Below are positions 47,256-56,085 of a stretch of DNA of 64,000 bases, in pieces. Source of the DNA: Stentor roeselii (taxonomy: Eukaryota; Ciliophora; Heterotrichea; Heterotrichida; Stentoridae); NCBI GenBank assembly GCA_006503475.1, contig RSEH01000018.1, positions 124,001 to 188,000 on the forward strand. Reading direction: 5' to 3'. A program made the translations under genes and the position numbers. Each line of letters begins with the position of its first letter. Position 1 is the first letter of the stretch. The notes under the pieces were generated by a model. The model saw only the letters and a program-made list of their open reading frames with translations, was not told the DNA's origin and did no database searches.

Positions 47256-47816
47256 ATGTCGTTCTTCGGGATCACTGCACTTGGCCCTCAGAATCCTTTT
47301 CAAAGTCATTTGATTGACGCTATTGGTTTAAAGGTCTTTACAAGAGAAGAGTTCAAAGCTTCTTTTGAACGTCTTGATAAAGACCATAGCGGTTATATTG
47401 ACATGTCAGAAGTTCGAGAACTTCTGCAAGACACTTATGGAATGGAACCTTTAGATGTGGAAGTTGAGATGTTTATGCAGGAGTTTGATGAAAATCATGA
47501 TGGGAGGATTTCTTGGCAGGAATTTGAAAATACTTTGAAAAAAATCGTCGATGATCTTGAAAATAAAGCCCAAAAAGCCTCGGCTGCGAAAAGTTATGAA
47601 GACTGGACTTTTAAAAGAAGGAAACATATCAGGAATGATGTTAAACCGCATGATGTTTATAAAAAACCACTCACTCATGGACAGGGATATGGGTTCTTTG
47701 AATATGAAACTGTCAGGAAACAACCTGTTGCCACTGAGAATAATTTTAATAGGACTAGATGTCCTGAGACTAAGTATGCTGATGACCTTATTGCTGGAGG
47801 ACATCACTTTGGATAG
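47256..47816 (+). CDS. EF-hand calcium-binding protein (186 aa), possibly axonemal
   Basis: Two canonical EF-hand loops are seen: DKDHSGYIDMSE and DENHDGRISWQE, both with Asp1, Gly6 and Glu12. The C-terminal ~80 residues are not EF-hands. They carry an extended Gly/Tyr/Arg-rich segment (KKPLTHGQGYGFFEYETVRK) of the kind found in proteins that lie along microtubule doublets. A calcium sensor on cilia or cortex is plausible but not shown. The ATG follows the previous stop by 42 nt, with ATAA directly before it. Confidence 0.85.
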   Translation: MSFFGITALGPQNPFQSHLIDAIGLKVFTREEFKASFERLDKDHSGYIDMSEVRELLQDTYGMEPLDVEVEMFMQEFDENHDGRISWQEFENTLKKIVDDLENKAQKASAAKSYEDWTFKRRKHIRNDVKPHDVYKKPLTHGQGYGFFEYETVRKQPVATENNFNRTRCPETKYADDLIAGGHHFG

Positions 47817-48049
47817 ATAATAGAAAATTGAGATGATTTAGAGTTTTATTGGGTTTAATCGGTTGGTTATTTGAATGTTGAATTTTTTAGAGATGATGAT
47901 GATTTTATTTTAAGTAATTATGCAAATTAATCAACTATAAAATACATTTAATTCCTAAAATAAAACTAAAAAATCTCCAATTTACTCAACAATTCCTTGA
48001 TCTTTCCTCCAACTCCAACCCTAAAAACCAAAATTCAACTACTTAAAAA
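47817..48049. other. Short convergent spacer
   Basis: These 233 nt separate two converging stops. G/T-rich on the left and C/A-rich on the right. Nothing specific. Confidence 0.5.
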
Positions 48050-49255
48050 CTAATCACCTAAAAGATTATCAATAACCTCCTGCACCGAGCCAGCCCTTTC
48101 AATTTCCCTAAGTAATTCATGTTCACTCAAATTAGGAAAAACCTCTGCAAGTCTCCTCAAGTCCTCCTCACTAGTTCTCCTAGCAAAAAAAGAAAAAACA
48201 GACAAAAGACTAAAACCATTTCCTTGATTCGGTTCCAAAAAGCTCTGTTTACAAAGAGGACATTTTCTTTCAGTATTCCTAAGCATCCACTTCCAAATAC
48301 ACTCCACATGAATGACATGTCCACAAGTTATTTTACAGCTGGTGGCACTTGAAAGCGAGTCCCAACAGACACAACATTTTTCATCTCCCAGTTCTTCCAA
48401 GTCCTTAGAACTAAGCGGCGGGTACTTTTCAGTGAACTGATGAATAGAAGACCGATATCTGAAGAACTGAGTGCATTTATGAAACAAAGTCACTGCATAA
48501 GTCTGCAATTTAATCATCAGTAAAAATTCGACTGGGTTCGTTGAAATTATGCTGCCGTTTGTAAGACCTACTTGAACCCATTGACCGAATTTTAAAAGAT
48601 TTTCGAAGATTTCTAATTTTATCTCGGTTGAGGCTGAGATTGTTCGAGTACTTGAAAGCTGGTAATGAGCTAATAGACAGTCTTTTATGATAAAAATTGA
48701 CTCGAGGTTTAGTAAAGTAAATATCCATAAAGTACTGTTGGAGAATAGGCAGAAATTTGTTGTGAGTAAAGAGATTGTTAGGGAAAAGACTGTAAAGTTG
48801 AAGATTTCGAGGTTTTTTAACTTGTTGTCGTTTAGTCTTGAAGATGTTAGAACGCAACCGGCTTTTGACCATGCGTAAATCAGGAATACTATTGACCAGA
48901 TCAAGCTTTCTACGGAGTTTCGGAAGGGCTCGTGCATTAGAATTAGAAGTAACTGAAGTCCTGGGTTGTCTTTCATCAGATTTGCGAAAACCAGCTGACG
49001 TTCTGATAACAAAAGCGGGCCAAGTAAGTGGGTCTGAACTTTATACATGAAAAACAAGAACAAAATAGAAAAAGACAAAAAAATCACAAGACAAGTAAAG
49101 ATCGAATAAGGACTAGACTTGAGACTAACCAAAGAGTTGGACAATCCTTTAACATAAACACTAGGCATAATAACCAATACCCAGATATTCAAGTTCAAGG
49201 CCAACAAGACCCAAAGAACTTTGGGGTTCTGAAGAGCAACACGTAAGTTCATCAT
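48050..49255 (-). CDS. Multi-pass RING-CUE E3 ubiquitin ligase (gp78/AMFR-like)
   Basis: The 401-aa protein has five to six hydrophobic segments in residues 10-250, a RING-H2 finger at about 290-340 (CCVCWDSLSSATSCKITCGH, VECIWKW, CPLC), and a C-terminal CUE domain (EDLRRLAEVFPNLSEHELL). This order is that of gp78/AMFR, an ER membrane E3 of ER-associated degradation. The CUE domain binds ubiquitin. Hrd1 has the same membrane/RING part but no CUE. The binding site for the E2 UBE2G2 (G2BR) and VIM of animal gp78 is not visible, as in other short homologues. It starts 24 nt after the stop of the upstream gene on the same strand. Confidence 0.88.
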   Translation of the reverse strand: MMNLRVALQNPKVLWVLLALNLNIWVLVIMPSVYVKGLSNSLVSLKSSPYSIFTCLVIFLSFSILFLFFMYKVQTHLLGPLLLSERQLVFANLMKDNPGLQLLLILMHEPFRNSVESLIWSIVFLIYAWSKAGCVLTSSRLNDNKLKNLEIFNFTVFSLTISLLTTNFCLFSNSTLWIFTLLNLESIFIIKDCLLAHYQLSSTRTISASTEIKLEIFENLLKFGQWVQVGLTNGSIISTNPVEFLLMIKLQTYAVTLFHKCTQFFRYRSSIHQFTEKYPPLSSKDLEELGDEKCCVCWDSLSSATSCKITCGHVIHVECIWKWMLRNTERKCPLCKQSFLEPNQGNGFSLLSVFSFFARRTSEEDLRRLAEVFPNLSEHELLREIERAGSVQEVIDNLLGD

Positions 49256-49279
49256 ATCTTTATTATTACTTCCACATTT

Positions 49280-51565
49280 CTAAAGACTCTTACGTGGCTC
49301 ATCAATACTAAGACTCACTTTCGACTTCTTCACTCCAACCTTCGGAAGTGCTAAAGTTTTCCCATCAGGAAAGCCCGAAAGCCAATTTTCCTCAGCCTTT
49401 AACAACGGGTTACTTTGTCGAAAAGAGTTATTTCCTTCAAAAAATTTATGTTTCAATGAAACTTTCGGACTTTCATTTGATTTTCTTGTCCTTGGTCGGG
49501 TAGTCGTGATTCTGCTCTGAACAACTGACTCATTTACTAAATTTTTTACACTGACTGAAGAATCTTGAAGAATTTCTTGAAAGCCTTGTCTCTGTCGTTT
49601 TAAATTTTCTTCAAGAATCTCTTTTTCACGTTGTTGATCAGAAATCAAGTCATTCATGGGGCCTTTGATATTTTCAACTTCTGAATGAATTGAAAAGCTG
49701 AGTCTTAAGAACTGGTCTTCCAAGGCTCTTACCTTTCCTTCAAGAATACTTGAGTCTTTTGTAAGGTCTTTTCTGTAGTTTTCAAAGGAATGAACAGCAA
49801 CTATCACTTCATTTAACTTGCTTTGAAATTGACTTTTCACGAATTTCATGTCAAGTGAAACCTTTTCTAATACAGTTTCAATACTTCCAATTTTTGAAGA
49901 CTTTTGACTAAGTTCTGAGTAAATTTTTTTTAAGTCCTTGCTAGAAAGTGTCTCAACAGTAGCCTTTACCGGTGTTTTCTTATCTTTTCCAGAGCGACGT
50001 AGAGCTTTAATAAAGCTAATTTCCATTTTCTGTCGATTATCCTCAATTTCTTCACATCTACTCCTAACAGCTGCTATTTTATCGAAAATTTTCCCGATTT
50101 CCGCATGAACTTCAGAGAACATTCCTTTAGTTTCATCGATTCCAGCCTTGAAAGTTTCCAAGTCTTTTTGAAGAGAAGTGATTTTTTTGTTAAGTCCTCT
50201 CATGCCGCCCACCCCGCCCATGTTTCCAGCAGCTACGCTGCTGGACATACTATTTTTTCTACTCAGGGCGTCGCCCGCAGATGATCCGCCTCGTCGATGT
50301 CTCGAGCTGGTGGCGTCTTCGTCTCTTCTTCGATGTTGTCTGTCGGGCACTTCGAGACCTGCTGCTCTGGAGGCTGAAGATTTGTCTTGTTCTGGTTTTT
50401 TGGTCTCTGAGTCCTGAAGTTCACTTTTAGGGACTTCTGGAGCTTTGGTCATTTCAATTGTGTAGACTTTTTTTTCTTCTGTCTTTGAAGGGGGAATTGA
50501 AGGCTCAGTGGGTGGAAGGAGCTTTGGAGGGTCAGTGGGTGGAAGGAGCTTTGGAGGGTCAGTGGATGGAAGAGGCTTTGGAGGGTCGAGGGCTTGAATT
50601 GGCTTTGGACCGTCAGGGGTTTGAAGAGGGTTTAAAGGCTCTGCTGGCTTTTCAGTCACTGTCTTCGGAGCGTCACTTATCACAGGTTTCACTTCAGGCA
50701 TCTGCTGTGATTTTATCTCAATTGGCCGTTCTACTACCTCCTTCGGACCTTCAATCACCTGTTCTTGCCGAGTTACTTTCAAGTTCTCTTCCTGCTGTTC
50801 ACTAAACTTAACAACATTTTTTTCCTCAGCCTTAACTGGCACTTCTTCATCTTCATCCTCAAGTGAATCACGAGCGCCAAGGTTCTGATTAATATTATCA
50901 TTTTCTTCACTATCATAATCCTCACTATCTCCAAGTCCATCATCGACAAACATTTCCTGAAGTTTCTGTTCAACGACTCCAAGTCTTACTTTAATCGAAT
51001 TAAATTCTTCCTTTACATTTGACGTCATGTTCATGAGTTCAGTGTACTTGTCACCGAACTGAACTTTCATCTTCGTCTTCAGTCCTTCGAAGTCAGAAAA
51101 AATGTGCTTGTCAAGCCGTGAGTTGAGAGAACCCACGTTTTGACTTAAGGCGTTAAAGGCCATCCAAGTGCATCGCGTTGAGATGTGAGAGTCGATTTCG
51201 TTTCGGTTTAACTTCTCGTTTAATTGGGAAAAGTAACTCGCGGATAGTTCTTCGAACTTGTCTTTGATTATCTTTACTAGTTGGGACTTCGTGTCTTCTA
51301 AACGGGTGTTCACGTAAGAGTAGGAAACTAATGACTCGGCTTTTGATTGCATCTCTTGAAGGATCTGCTCTTGGACTTCTAGCTTTTCTTCGATACGGGC
51401 TGAGATTTCGAAGGCGGTTTTTACGGTTTCTAGCTCTTTTAGTGCTTCTGCTAAGGTAAGCTTTCCTTTTACTACCATTGATAGGTCGTCTGGTTGGTTC
51501 ATTTCGGGATTATTGGGATTTGAATTGTTGGAAATGGATGTTAAGAGTTTTTCTTTGAAATTCAA
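49280..51565 (-). CDS. Long coiled-coil protein with proline repeats and an Arg/Ser/Gly block (761 aa)
   Basis: I recognise no family. Residues 30-225 are helical coiled coil. Residues 225-370 are acidic, then proline-rich with tandem nonapeptide-like units (PPKLLPPTD). Residues 390-450 are an Arg/Ser/Gly/Ala low-complexity block (RQHRRRDEDATSSRHRRGGS). Residues 455-680 are a second coiled coil, and the tail is basic. The layout suggests an extended structural or scaffold protein. The low-complexity block is locally far more GC-rich (around 50200-50360) than the surroundings. No membrane span is seen. Confidence 0.75.
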   Translation of the reverse strand: MNFKEKLLTSISNNSNPNNPEMNQPDDLSMVVKGKLTLAEALKELETVKTAFEISARIEEKLEVQEQILQEMQSKAESLVSYSYVNTRLEDTKSQLVKIIKDKFEELSASYFSQLNEKLNRNEIDSHISTRCTWMAFNALSQNVGSLNSRLDKHIFSDFEGLKTKMKVQFGDKYTELMNMTSNVKEEFNSIKVRLGVVEQKLQEMFVDDGLGDSEDYDSEENDNINQNLGARDSLEDEDEEVPVKAEEKNVVKFSEQQEENLKVTRQEQVIEGPKEVVERPIEIKSQQMPEVKPVISDAPKTVTEKPAEPLNPLQTPDGPKPIQALDPPKPLPSTDPPKLLPPTDPPKLLPPTEPSIPPSKTEEKKVYTIEMTKAPEVPKSELQDSETKKPEQDKSSASRAAGLEVPDRQHRRRDEDATSSRHRRGGSSAGDALSRKNSMSSSVAAGNMGGVGGMRGLNKKITSLQKDLETFKAGIDETKGMFSEVHAEIGKIFDKIAAVRSRCEEIEDNRQKMEISFIKALRRSGKDKKTPVKATVETLSSKDLKKIYSELSQKSSKIGSIETVLEKVSLDMKFVKSQFQSKLNEVIVAVHSFENYRKDLTKDSSILEGKVRALEDQFLRLSFSIHSEVENIKGPMNDLISDQQREKEILEENLKRQRQGFQEILQDSSVSVKNLVNESVVQSRITTTRPRTRKSNESPKVSLKHKFFEGNNSFRQSNPLLKAEENWLSGFPDGKTLALPKVGVKKSKVSLSIDEPRKSL
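50505..50590 (-). repeat. 27-nt coding tandem repeat (proline-rich)
   Basis: On the plus strand GGTGGAAGGAGCTTTGGAGG-type units recur about three times at 27-nt spacing, encoding PPKLLPPTD variants. The first two copies are nearly identical. Confidence 0.8.
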
Positions 51566-51729
51566 GGAATTTTTATAAATTAACTTCCTGATAAGAACTA
51601 ATGCTTATAATCCTTAAAAATAATCACTAAACAATAATTCAATAACCTTAATTGAATATCAAAAAAACAATAAAAAAATCTCTAAAATCCCTAAAATCTT
51701 AAATCTTAAATCTTTCCATCTTTCCAATA

Positions 51730-52320
51730 ATGTCAAGAGAGAACACAGCAGAAAGATGCGTATTCGGTATTTCCTAATCAGTGGGCAACATTCCTTACGA
51801 TGCAAAAGAAGAAGACTTGAAGTCTCTCTTCGAAAAAGTCGGTCCAGTAGTGAACTTCCGGCTTATCCGGGACAGAGAGAACAACAAACAAAAGGGTTAC
51901 GGCTTCTGCGAGTTCAAAGCAAAAGAATACGCAAGATCCGCAATTCGAAACATGAACAACGCGGAGTTCAACGGGAGGACCTTGAGAGTAGACTACTCCG
52001 AAAAGCACAGAACTGCTCTTTCAATGGAAGAAGGAAATAAACAACAGAACCCTTTACAAGAAACTTTAAGTAAAGTCTCACCTCAAGAAGCAATGACTAT
52101 TTTTTACCTTGTTCAACAGCAGATTGGGTATAATGAAGAAGAAATTCAAAAAATATTCAGAAATCGACCTTTTGTATTGTTTTCACTGCTGAAGTTAATG
52201 CATCGTATGAATGGAGAAGTTGCTGGACCTGGAAAAGGTAATCAAGAAGGACTTTTGCCTTTACCACCTGATGAACATTTTGGACTTTATTATACGAAAA
52301 ACATGTTTTTCCAGGATTAG
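51730..52320 (+). CDS. CSTF2: CstF-64/Rna15-like mRNA 3'-end processing factor
   Basis: The ATG at 51730 and a 15-nt intron (51767-51781) give a 191-aa protein [20 protein letters not shown]. The RRM has RNP2 (CVFVGNIP) and RNP1 (KGYGFCEF) with the CstF-64-type YDA following. The second conserved part, residues ~105-150 ([20 protein letters not shown] then [18 protein letters not shown]), is the hinge that in CstF-64 binds CstF-77. The Pro/Gly-rich and C-terminal domains of the animal protein are lacking. CstF-64 recognises U/GU-rich sequence downstream of poly(A) sites, which fits the G/T-rich sequence seen after many stops here. Confidence 0.93.
51767..51781 (+). other. 15-nt intron inside RNP2 of the CSTF2-like gene
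   Basis: GTATTTCCTAATCAG splits the valine codon of CVFVGNIP. Unspliced, the frame hits TAA within the intron. Removal restores the conserved RRM start. Confidence 0.9.
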
Positions 52321-52427
52321 AGAAATATTTAGGAAGATTAGTTAATTTGGTGATTTAGTTAAATGATTTTATTTAAATTTAAAAAAATCTTTTAATCAAA
52401 TGTTTGTTTTAATGTCGGATAATCAAT

Positions 52428-53081
52428 ATGACTGAAAGTCTTTCTGAGATAATTTCAACTACATCTTACGCCTTCGGTGCTGTTTTTGTATCAGAAATCT
52501 GTGATAAAACCTTCATGTTGTTAGTTTCCCTTTCCAAATCGAACTCTTCACTTCTTTTAGTCTTGTTAAACCAGCTTGCAATGACTCCTCTGATAATTTT
52601 ATCAGCACTGATTGGGGACTACATGAGTTTTTTACCTAAATTTTACGTGAGTTTATTAGGAGCTGTTTGTTTTTTGATATTTTCAATTCTCTGTTTCAGA
52701 GAAAGCTTTTTAGAGCACAAGAAAAACAAGGAAAAAGACATGGAAAAGAAGCATCAAGCGAAATATAAATCGTTGTTTGAGGATCAGTCTTGGTGGAAGT
52801 TCAGTCTTGTTGTTGTCATCACCATAATTTGCATGGAAATCACGGATTCTTCTGAATTTGCTCTTTTTTCATTGGCTCTTACTTATGATGCCTCTTGTGT
52901 TATTGCTGGAGCCTTTATTGCTCATGGTTGTTGTGCTGTTTTAGCTGTTAGTATTGGGAAAATCATCGCTAGGTATGTGTCTGAATGGGTTACGCATTTA
53001 TGTGTTGGATGCTTTTTCTTATGGCTTGCTGGTGTTTGGGTTTATTATTGTTTTGAAGATGGGGTTTTGTATTTTGAGTGA
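52428..53081 (+). CDS. GDT1: GDT1/TMEM165 (UPF0016) family cation/H+ exchanger
   Basis: The 217-aa protein has six to seven hydrophobic segments in two homologous halves separated by a charged loop (RESFLEHKKNKEKDMEKK). The family signature E-x-G-D-[KR]-[ST] appears as EICDKTFM in the first half and as EITDSSEFALFSLAL in the second. The acidic residues that bind cation are kept, but the Gly is Cys or Thr, and the second Lys/Arg is Ser. GDT1/TMEM165 moves Mn2+ and Ca2+ into the Golgi in exchange for H+, supporting glycosylation. The length fits the short form. The second motif is divergent, so activity may differ. Confidence 0.88.
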   Translation: MTESLSEIISTTSYAFGAVFVSEICDKTFMLLVSLSKSNSSLLLVLLNQLAMTPLIILSALIGDYMSFLPKFYVSLLGAVCFLIFSILCFRESFLEHKKNKEKDMEKKHQAKYKSLFEDQSWWKFSLVVVITIICMEITDSSEFALFSLALTYDASCVIAGAFIAHGCCAVLAVSIGKIIARYVSEWVTHLCVGCFFLWLAGVWVYYCFEDGVLYFE

Positions 53082-54008
53082 TAGGCTAGGAATTATTAAG
53101 TATGTTTTAAGATTATTTAGAAATTGTTTGGTGAAGGGTTTATTAGAAGAGGATATAAAGGTTAAGAATTTAAGATGTGTTTTAAGATTATTTAGAAATT
53201 GTTAGAGTGAAGGTCTTATTAGAAGAGGATTTAACTTCAATGCTGATAATTTTTAATAATATAAATTTTCAAAGGAAACAAAAAAAACATTCTAAAATAT
53301 TCAAATCTAAATCTTGAGTGTCTTATAGGAAAACCTAAACTCTTTACCTTATTACTGAAATATGAGAGTTCTTTCTGATGAAGCACTTGAATTTTTTTAA
53401 ACTTAAACTTTTCCTGAATGCATGAAGGTCTTGCAGATTATAAACAATCACTTTAATTTTTCAAGATAAATAACTTTCTCTAATTCAATTATGCCTAAGA
53501 ACAGATCAAATTAGATGTTTCTAGATAAAAGTTAATACCTTTCAAGCATGAGTAGCTTGAAAGTATGTCTGTTGAAATGAAAACTGTTTTCGAAGAAAAA
53601 AAAATTCTTAATAGCTTTCTTTTTTAGTTGCCTTAAAAAAGATTAGAAAGGGCTGGACTAAGAGAATATTTGTAGATGGATATTCTTGAAATTAATGTAA
53701 ATTCCTGGATATGGATAAATTAGAGCTGGACTTTCAAGTCCAAATACAATAAAGGCAAGAAATGGGAAAGAATTGAATGAATATGTAATGATGAGCAAAT
53801 CATATTCGCATCTCCGAATATTAAGATATAAATTTCTGACACTAAAAAAGTCACAAGCATAGATTATTGTTAAAATATAAAAAATATTTCAGGTTTATTG
53901 ATTGCTAGAAGCTATTTTTAGAAAGTTTAGAGGAAATATTCAGAATTCCTATAAATTCAAAGGAAGGTATTTAATGACTATCTTATTACCTAAATAAACT
54001 CTCTTTTC
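53082..54008. other. Gene-free region with a 75-nt direct repeat and a perfect hairpin
   Basis: There is no coding frame. At 53101-53248 a ~70-nt sequence (GTTTTAAGATTATTTAGAAA ... TTATTAGAAGAGGAT) is present twice at 75-nt spacing. At 53539-53563 CTTTCAAGC and GCTTGAAAG form a 9-bp stem with a 7-nt loop, and GGACTTTCAAGTCC is a 14-nt palindrome-like sequence near 53738. A small non-coding RNA is possible but not shown. Confidence 0.5.
53101..53248 (+). repeat. Two-copy direct repeat, 75-nt period
   Basis: Copies start at about 53101 and 53176 and share GTTTTAAGATTATTTAGAAA and TTATTAGAAGAGGAT, with few differences. It lies directly behind the GDT1-like gene. Confidence 0.75.
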
Positions 54009-54914
54009 CTACTTTTTTTTGCTTTTCCTTTCTTCTTGTTTCCTTTCACTTTCTTTTCTCTCCTTTTTTTCCTTTTTTCTTCTTTTTACTTCTTTCTTCC
54101 TTTCCTCCTCGATCGCCAACCTTTTTTGAAGCTCTTCATACTTTAGCTTAAACTCGTTGCATCTTCTTTCTTCTTCGAGTCTCTTGGCTTCTTCCAGTTC
54201 AAGCTGCTTCCTCAGCTCCTTGCTTTTTTCTTCTTCTTCTTCAAGTTGCTTCTTCAACTTTTCGCTCTTTTGTTCTTCTTCACGTCTTTTGGCTTCCTCA
54301 TTTTCAAGCTGCTTCTTGAAAGCTTCATTTTTTTTTTGTTCTTCTTCAAGCTTTTCCTTCGTGATCTCTATTTGCCTAACCTTCTTTTGCCATTTTCTGT
54401 GCATTTCTTCCATCTGGGCTCTGTCTTCAAGTAAACTCTCCTTAAACAGAAAGTACTCAGTCGCTATGTTCGTAATATTTGGACTGATTTCATTTGAAGG
54501 TATCCAAATTGCTCCAAAAAGATTGGCCCTAGCTTGTTCAGGCAAGTCGCCATTGGGGTCATTTCCATTGTAAAATATGATTGACCTCGAAAATAAATGT
54601 GGAGCTATCTGAAATACAACATCATTTATTTGAGTTATGCCAATTGTAGCTCGAATGTAGTACTCAACCCCTTTCTGGAGGTGATTTGAGTTTAAAAAAT
54701 TGGGTAAGTCGGTTGCCTGCAAGATCTGCTTGATATTCATGTCTGTATTCGGAACAATTATTATTTCGACAATTTTGTTGAACAACTCGATCTTGGTTGC
54801 AACAATAGTGTTGAAGTTTAGAAAGAAGGAGAAACGGGCTGATAATATCATGTCGATTGCAGTATCTGCCAAAGATTCCATCGAGATAAAAGTTGATTGA
54901 CTTGGAGCTTCCAT
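54009..54914 (-). CDS. Protein with a globular N-terminus and a long charged single helix/coiled coil (301 aa)
   Basis: I recognise no family. Residues 1-155 are mixed and look folded (SLADTAIDMILSARFSFFLN, VEYYIRATIGITQINDVVFQ). From about 160 to the end the chain is almost only Glu, Lys, Arg, Gln and Leu with regular repeats (EEEEKSKELRKQLELEEAKR), giving a stable single alpha-helix or coiled coil, with a polybasic end. The TTATAA/ATG start context agrees with other genes. A structural role is plausible. The coding strand is A/G-rich, so the complementary strand shows meaningless Ser/Leu-rich frames. Confidence 0.75.
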   Translation of the reverse strand: MEAPSQSTFISMESLADTAIDMILSARFSFFLNFNTIVATKIELFNKIVEIIIVPNTDMNIKQILQATDLPNFLNSNHLQKGVEYYIRATIGITQINDVVFQIAPHLFSRSIIFYNGNDPNGDLPEQARANLFGAIWIPSNEISPNITNIATEYFLFKESLLEDRAQMEEMHRKWQKKVRQIEITKEKLEEEQKKNEAFKKQLENEEAKRREEEQKSEKLKKQLEEEEEKSKELRKQLELEEAKRLEEERRCNEFKLKYEELQKRLAIEEERKKEVKRRKKEKKERKESERKQEERKSKKK

Positions 54915-55250
54915 TTATAAGAGATACACGATCTTAGAAAAATAGATACTTATTGATGAGTTGAAAGATTATAAGTGAAGGTAGATTAACTCTTAGAATA
55001 AGCTTACCTCAATTTCTATCGATTGAAGAGAGACTTGGCAGAAAATAAATTACTTTGAGTATAGAATATTTATCATATATTGCTTTTTGCTAAATATTTA
55101 GGACTTTGGAGTTTAAAGGTAAGCTTATCGGATATGCTTTCTGAGAAAATTTGATTATGATAGTTTAATAGTAGCATAAAATGAACCAAAATTCCATACT
55201 TCCACTAATACCCTACATTCTTCTTCCTAAAATTAAATCTAACTAACCAA
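54915..55250. other. Spacer between two minus-strand genes
   Basis: These 336 AT-rich nt lie upstream of the charged-helix gene and downstream of prohibitin. TTATAA directly precedes the ATG on the minus strand. No other signal. Confidence 0.5.
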
Positions 55251-56078
55251 TTAATTCAACGGCAAGTTCAACAAAGTATTATTTCCTCCAGGAATATAAG
55301 TGACTCCAGGTGACTTGGCCAAAGAATCCGCGATTTTTTTAGCAGCTTCCAATCTTCTAATCTCCAACAAGTTATTCCCATACATCTCAATAGCATTCCT
55401 TAAAATCTCTCCAGCTTCAGCTTCTCCTTCAGCTTTCATAATAGTAGCTCTAGCTTCTTGTTCCTGTTTCTGTACCAAAAACTTTGCCTTTTCCGCATCT
55501 TGCTGAGCAACTTGTTTCATTTCACAGGCATTAGCAAATTCTTTTCCAAAAGTCAAATGAGTAAGTGCGACATCCTCAAGTATAATATTGAATTCACTTG
55601 CTCTCTGAGTAAGTCTTTCCCGAATTTCCTTAGAGACCTGTTCTCTCTGGGTTAAAAGTTGTTCAGCGTTATACTGCGCGATGATAGATTTCAAAATTTC
55701 ATTTCCAATTGACGGGAGAATCCTTTCATCATAGTCTTTTCCCAAGTTAAGACAAACCGAGTCAAGATATTCAATGTCAGGTCTGTAAAGCAGCCTTACT
55801 TCGACCTTGACAGTCTGAAGGTCTTTCGTCCCTGTATGAGAAGAGATCACTTTTGGAGCTGTGCGGACTTCAAAGATTATCGGGTACTGCAGAATGGGAA
55901 CCACGAAATTGAGACCTTCTGTCAAGACCTTCTGCTTGAGGCCTGAATAACGATCGAAGACCAGTCCTCTCTGACCACCGTCGATGACAACAGCCGAGTT
56001 GCTGATTATGATTGTTCCGGCAACGAGTCCAAAGCCTAACCTTGTTATGTGCTTCAGGATCTGGTCAAAGTTGTTCAT
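55251..56078 (-). CDS. PHB1: Prohibitin-1 (mitochondrial inner-membrane scaffold)
   Basis: With the ATG at 56078 the protein is 275 aa, like human PHB1 (272) and yeast Phb1 (287). An ATG 42 nt further up is in frame but would add a stretch without counterpart. A short N-terminal transmembrane/anchor segment (GFGLVAGTIIISNSAVVI) precedes the PHB/SPFH domain: GGQRGLVFDR, FEVRTAPKVISSHTGTKDLQ, DYDERILPSIGNEILKS and TQREQVS. A coiled coil (AQQDAEKAKFLVQKQEQEA) and LRRLEA-type end follow. PHB1 and PHB2 form rings that support cristae and protease quality control. Its start almost touches the divergent gene at 56086. Confidence 0.96.
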   Translation of the reverse strand: MNNFDQILKHITRLGFGLVAGTIIISNSAVVIDGGQRGLVFDRYSGLKQKVLTEGLNFVVPILQYPIIFEVRTAPKVISSHTGTKDLQTVKVEVRLLYRPDIEYLDSVCLNLGKDYDERILPSIGNEILKSIIAQYNAEQLLTQREQVSKEIRERLTQRASEFNIILEDVALTHLTFGKEFANACEMKQVAQQDAEKAKFLVQKQEQEARATIMKAEGEAEAGEILRNAIEMYGNNLLEIRRLEAAKKIADSLAKSPGVTYIPGGNNTLLNLPLN

Positions 56079-56085
56079 GGATAAT

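Noticed and set aside
47451-47807. 118-codon minus-strand frame across the EF-hand gene
   Set aside because: The plus strand has two perfect EF-hand loops; the antisense frame has no recognisable feature.
48000-48030. Telomere-like C-rich words (CCAACCCTAAAAACC) in several spacers
   Set aside because: They are single, irregular and lie behind minus-strand genes; no tandem telomeric repeat is present.
54157-54573. Plus-strand Ser/Leu-rich frame opposite the charged-helix gene
   Set aside because: It is the complement of GAA/AAG/GAG-rich coding sequence; the minus frame has a start context and a folded N-terminal domain.
55984-56085. Extension of the plus-strand coiled-coil gene upstream to 55984
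   Set aside because: This would run through the N-terminal coding region of prohibitin and adds no conserved sequence; the later ATGs are more likely.
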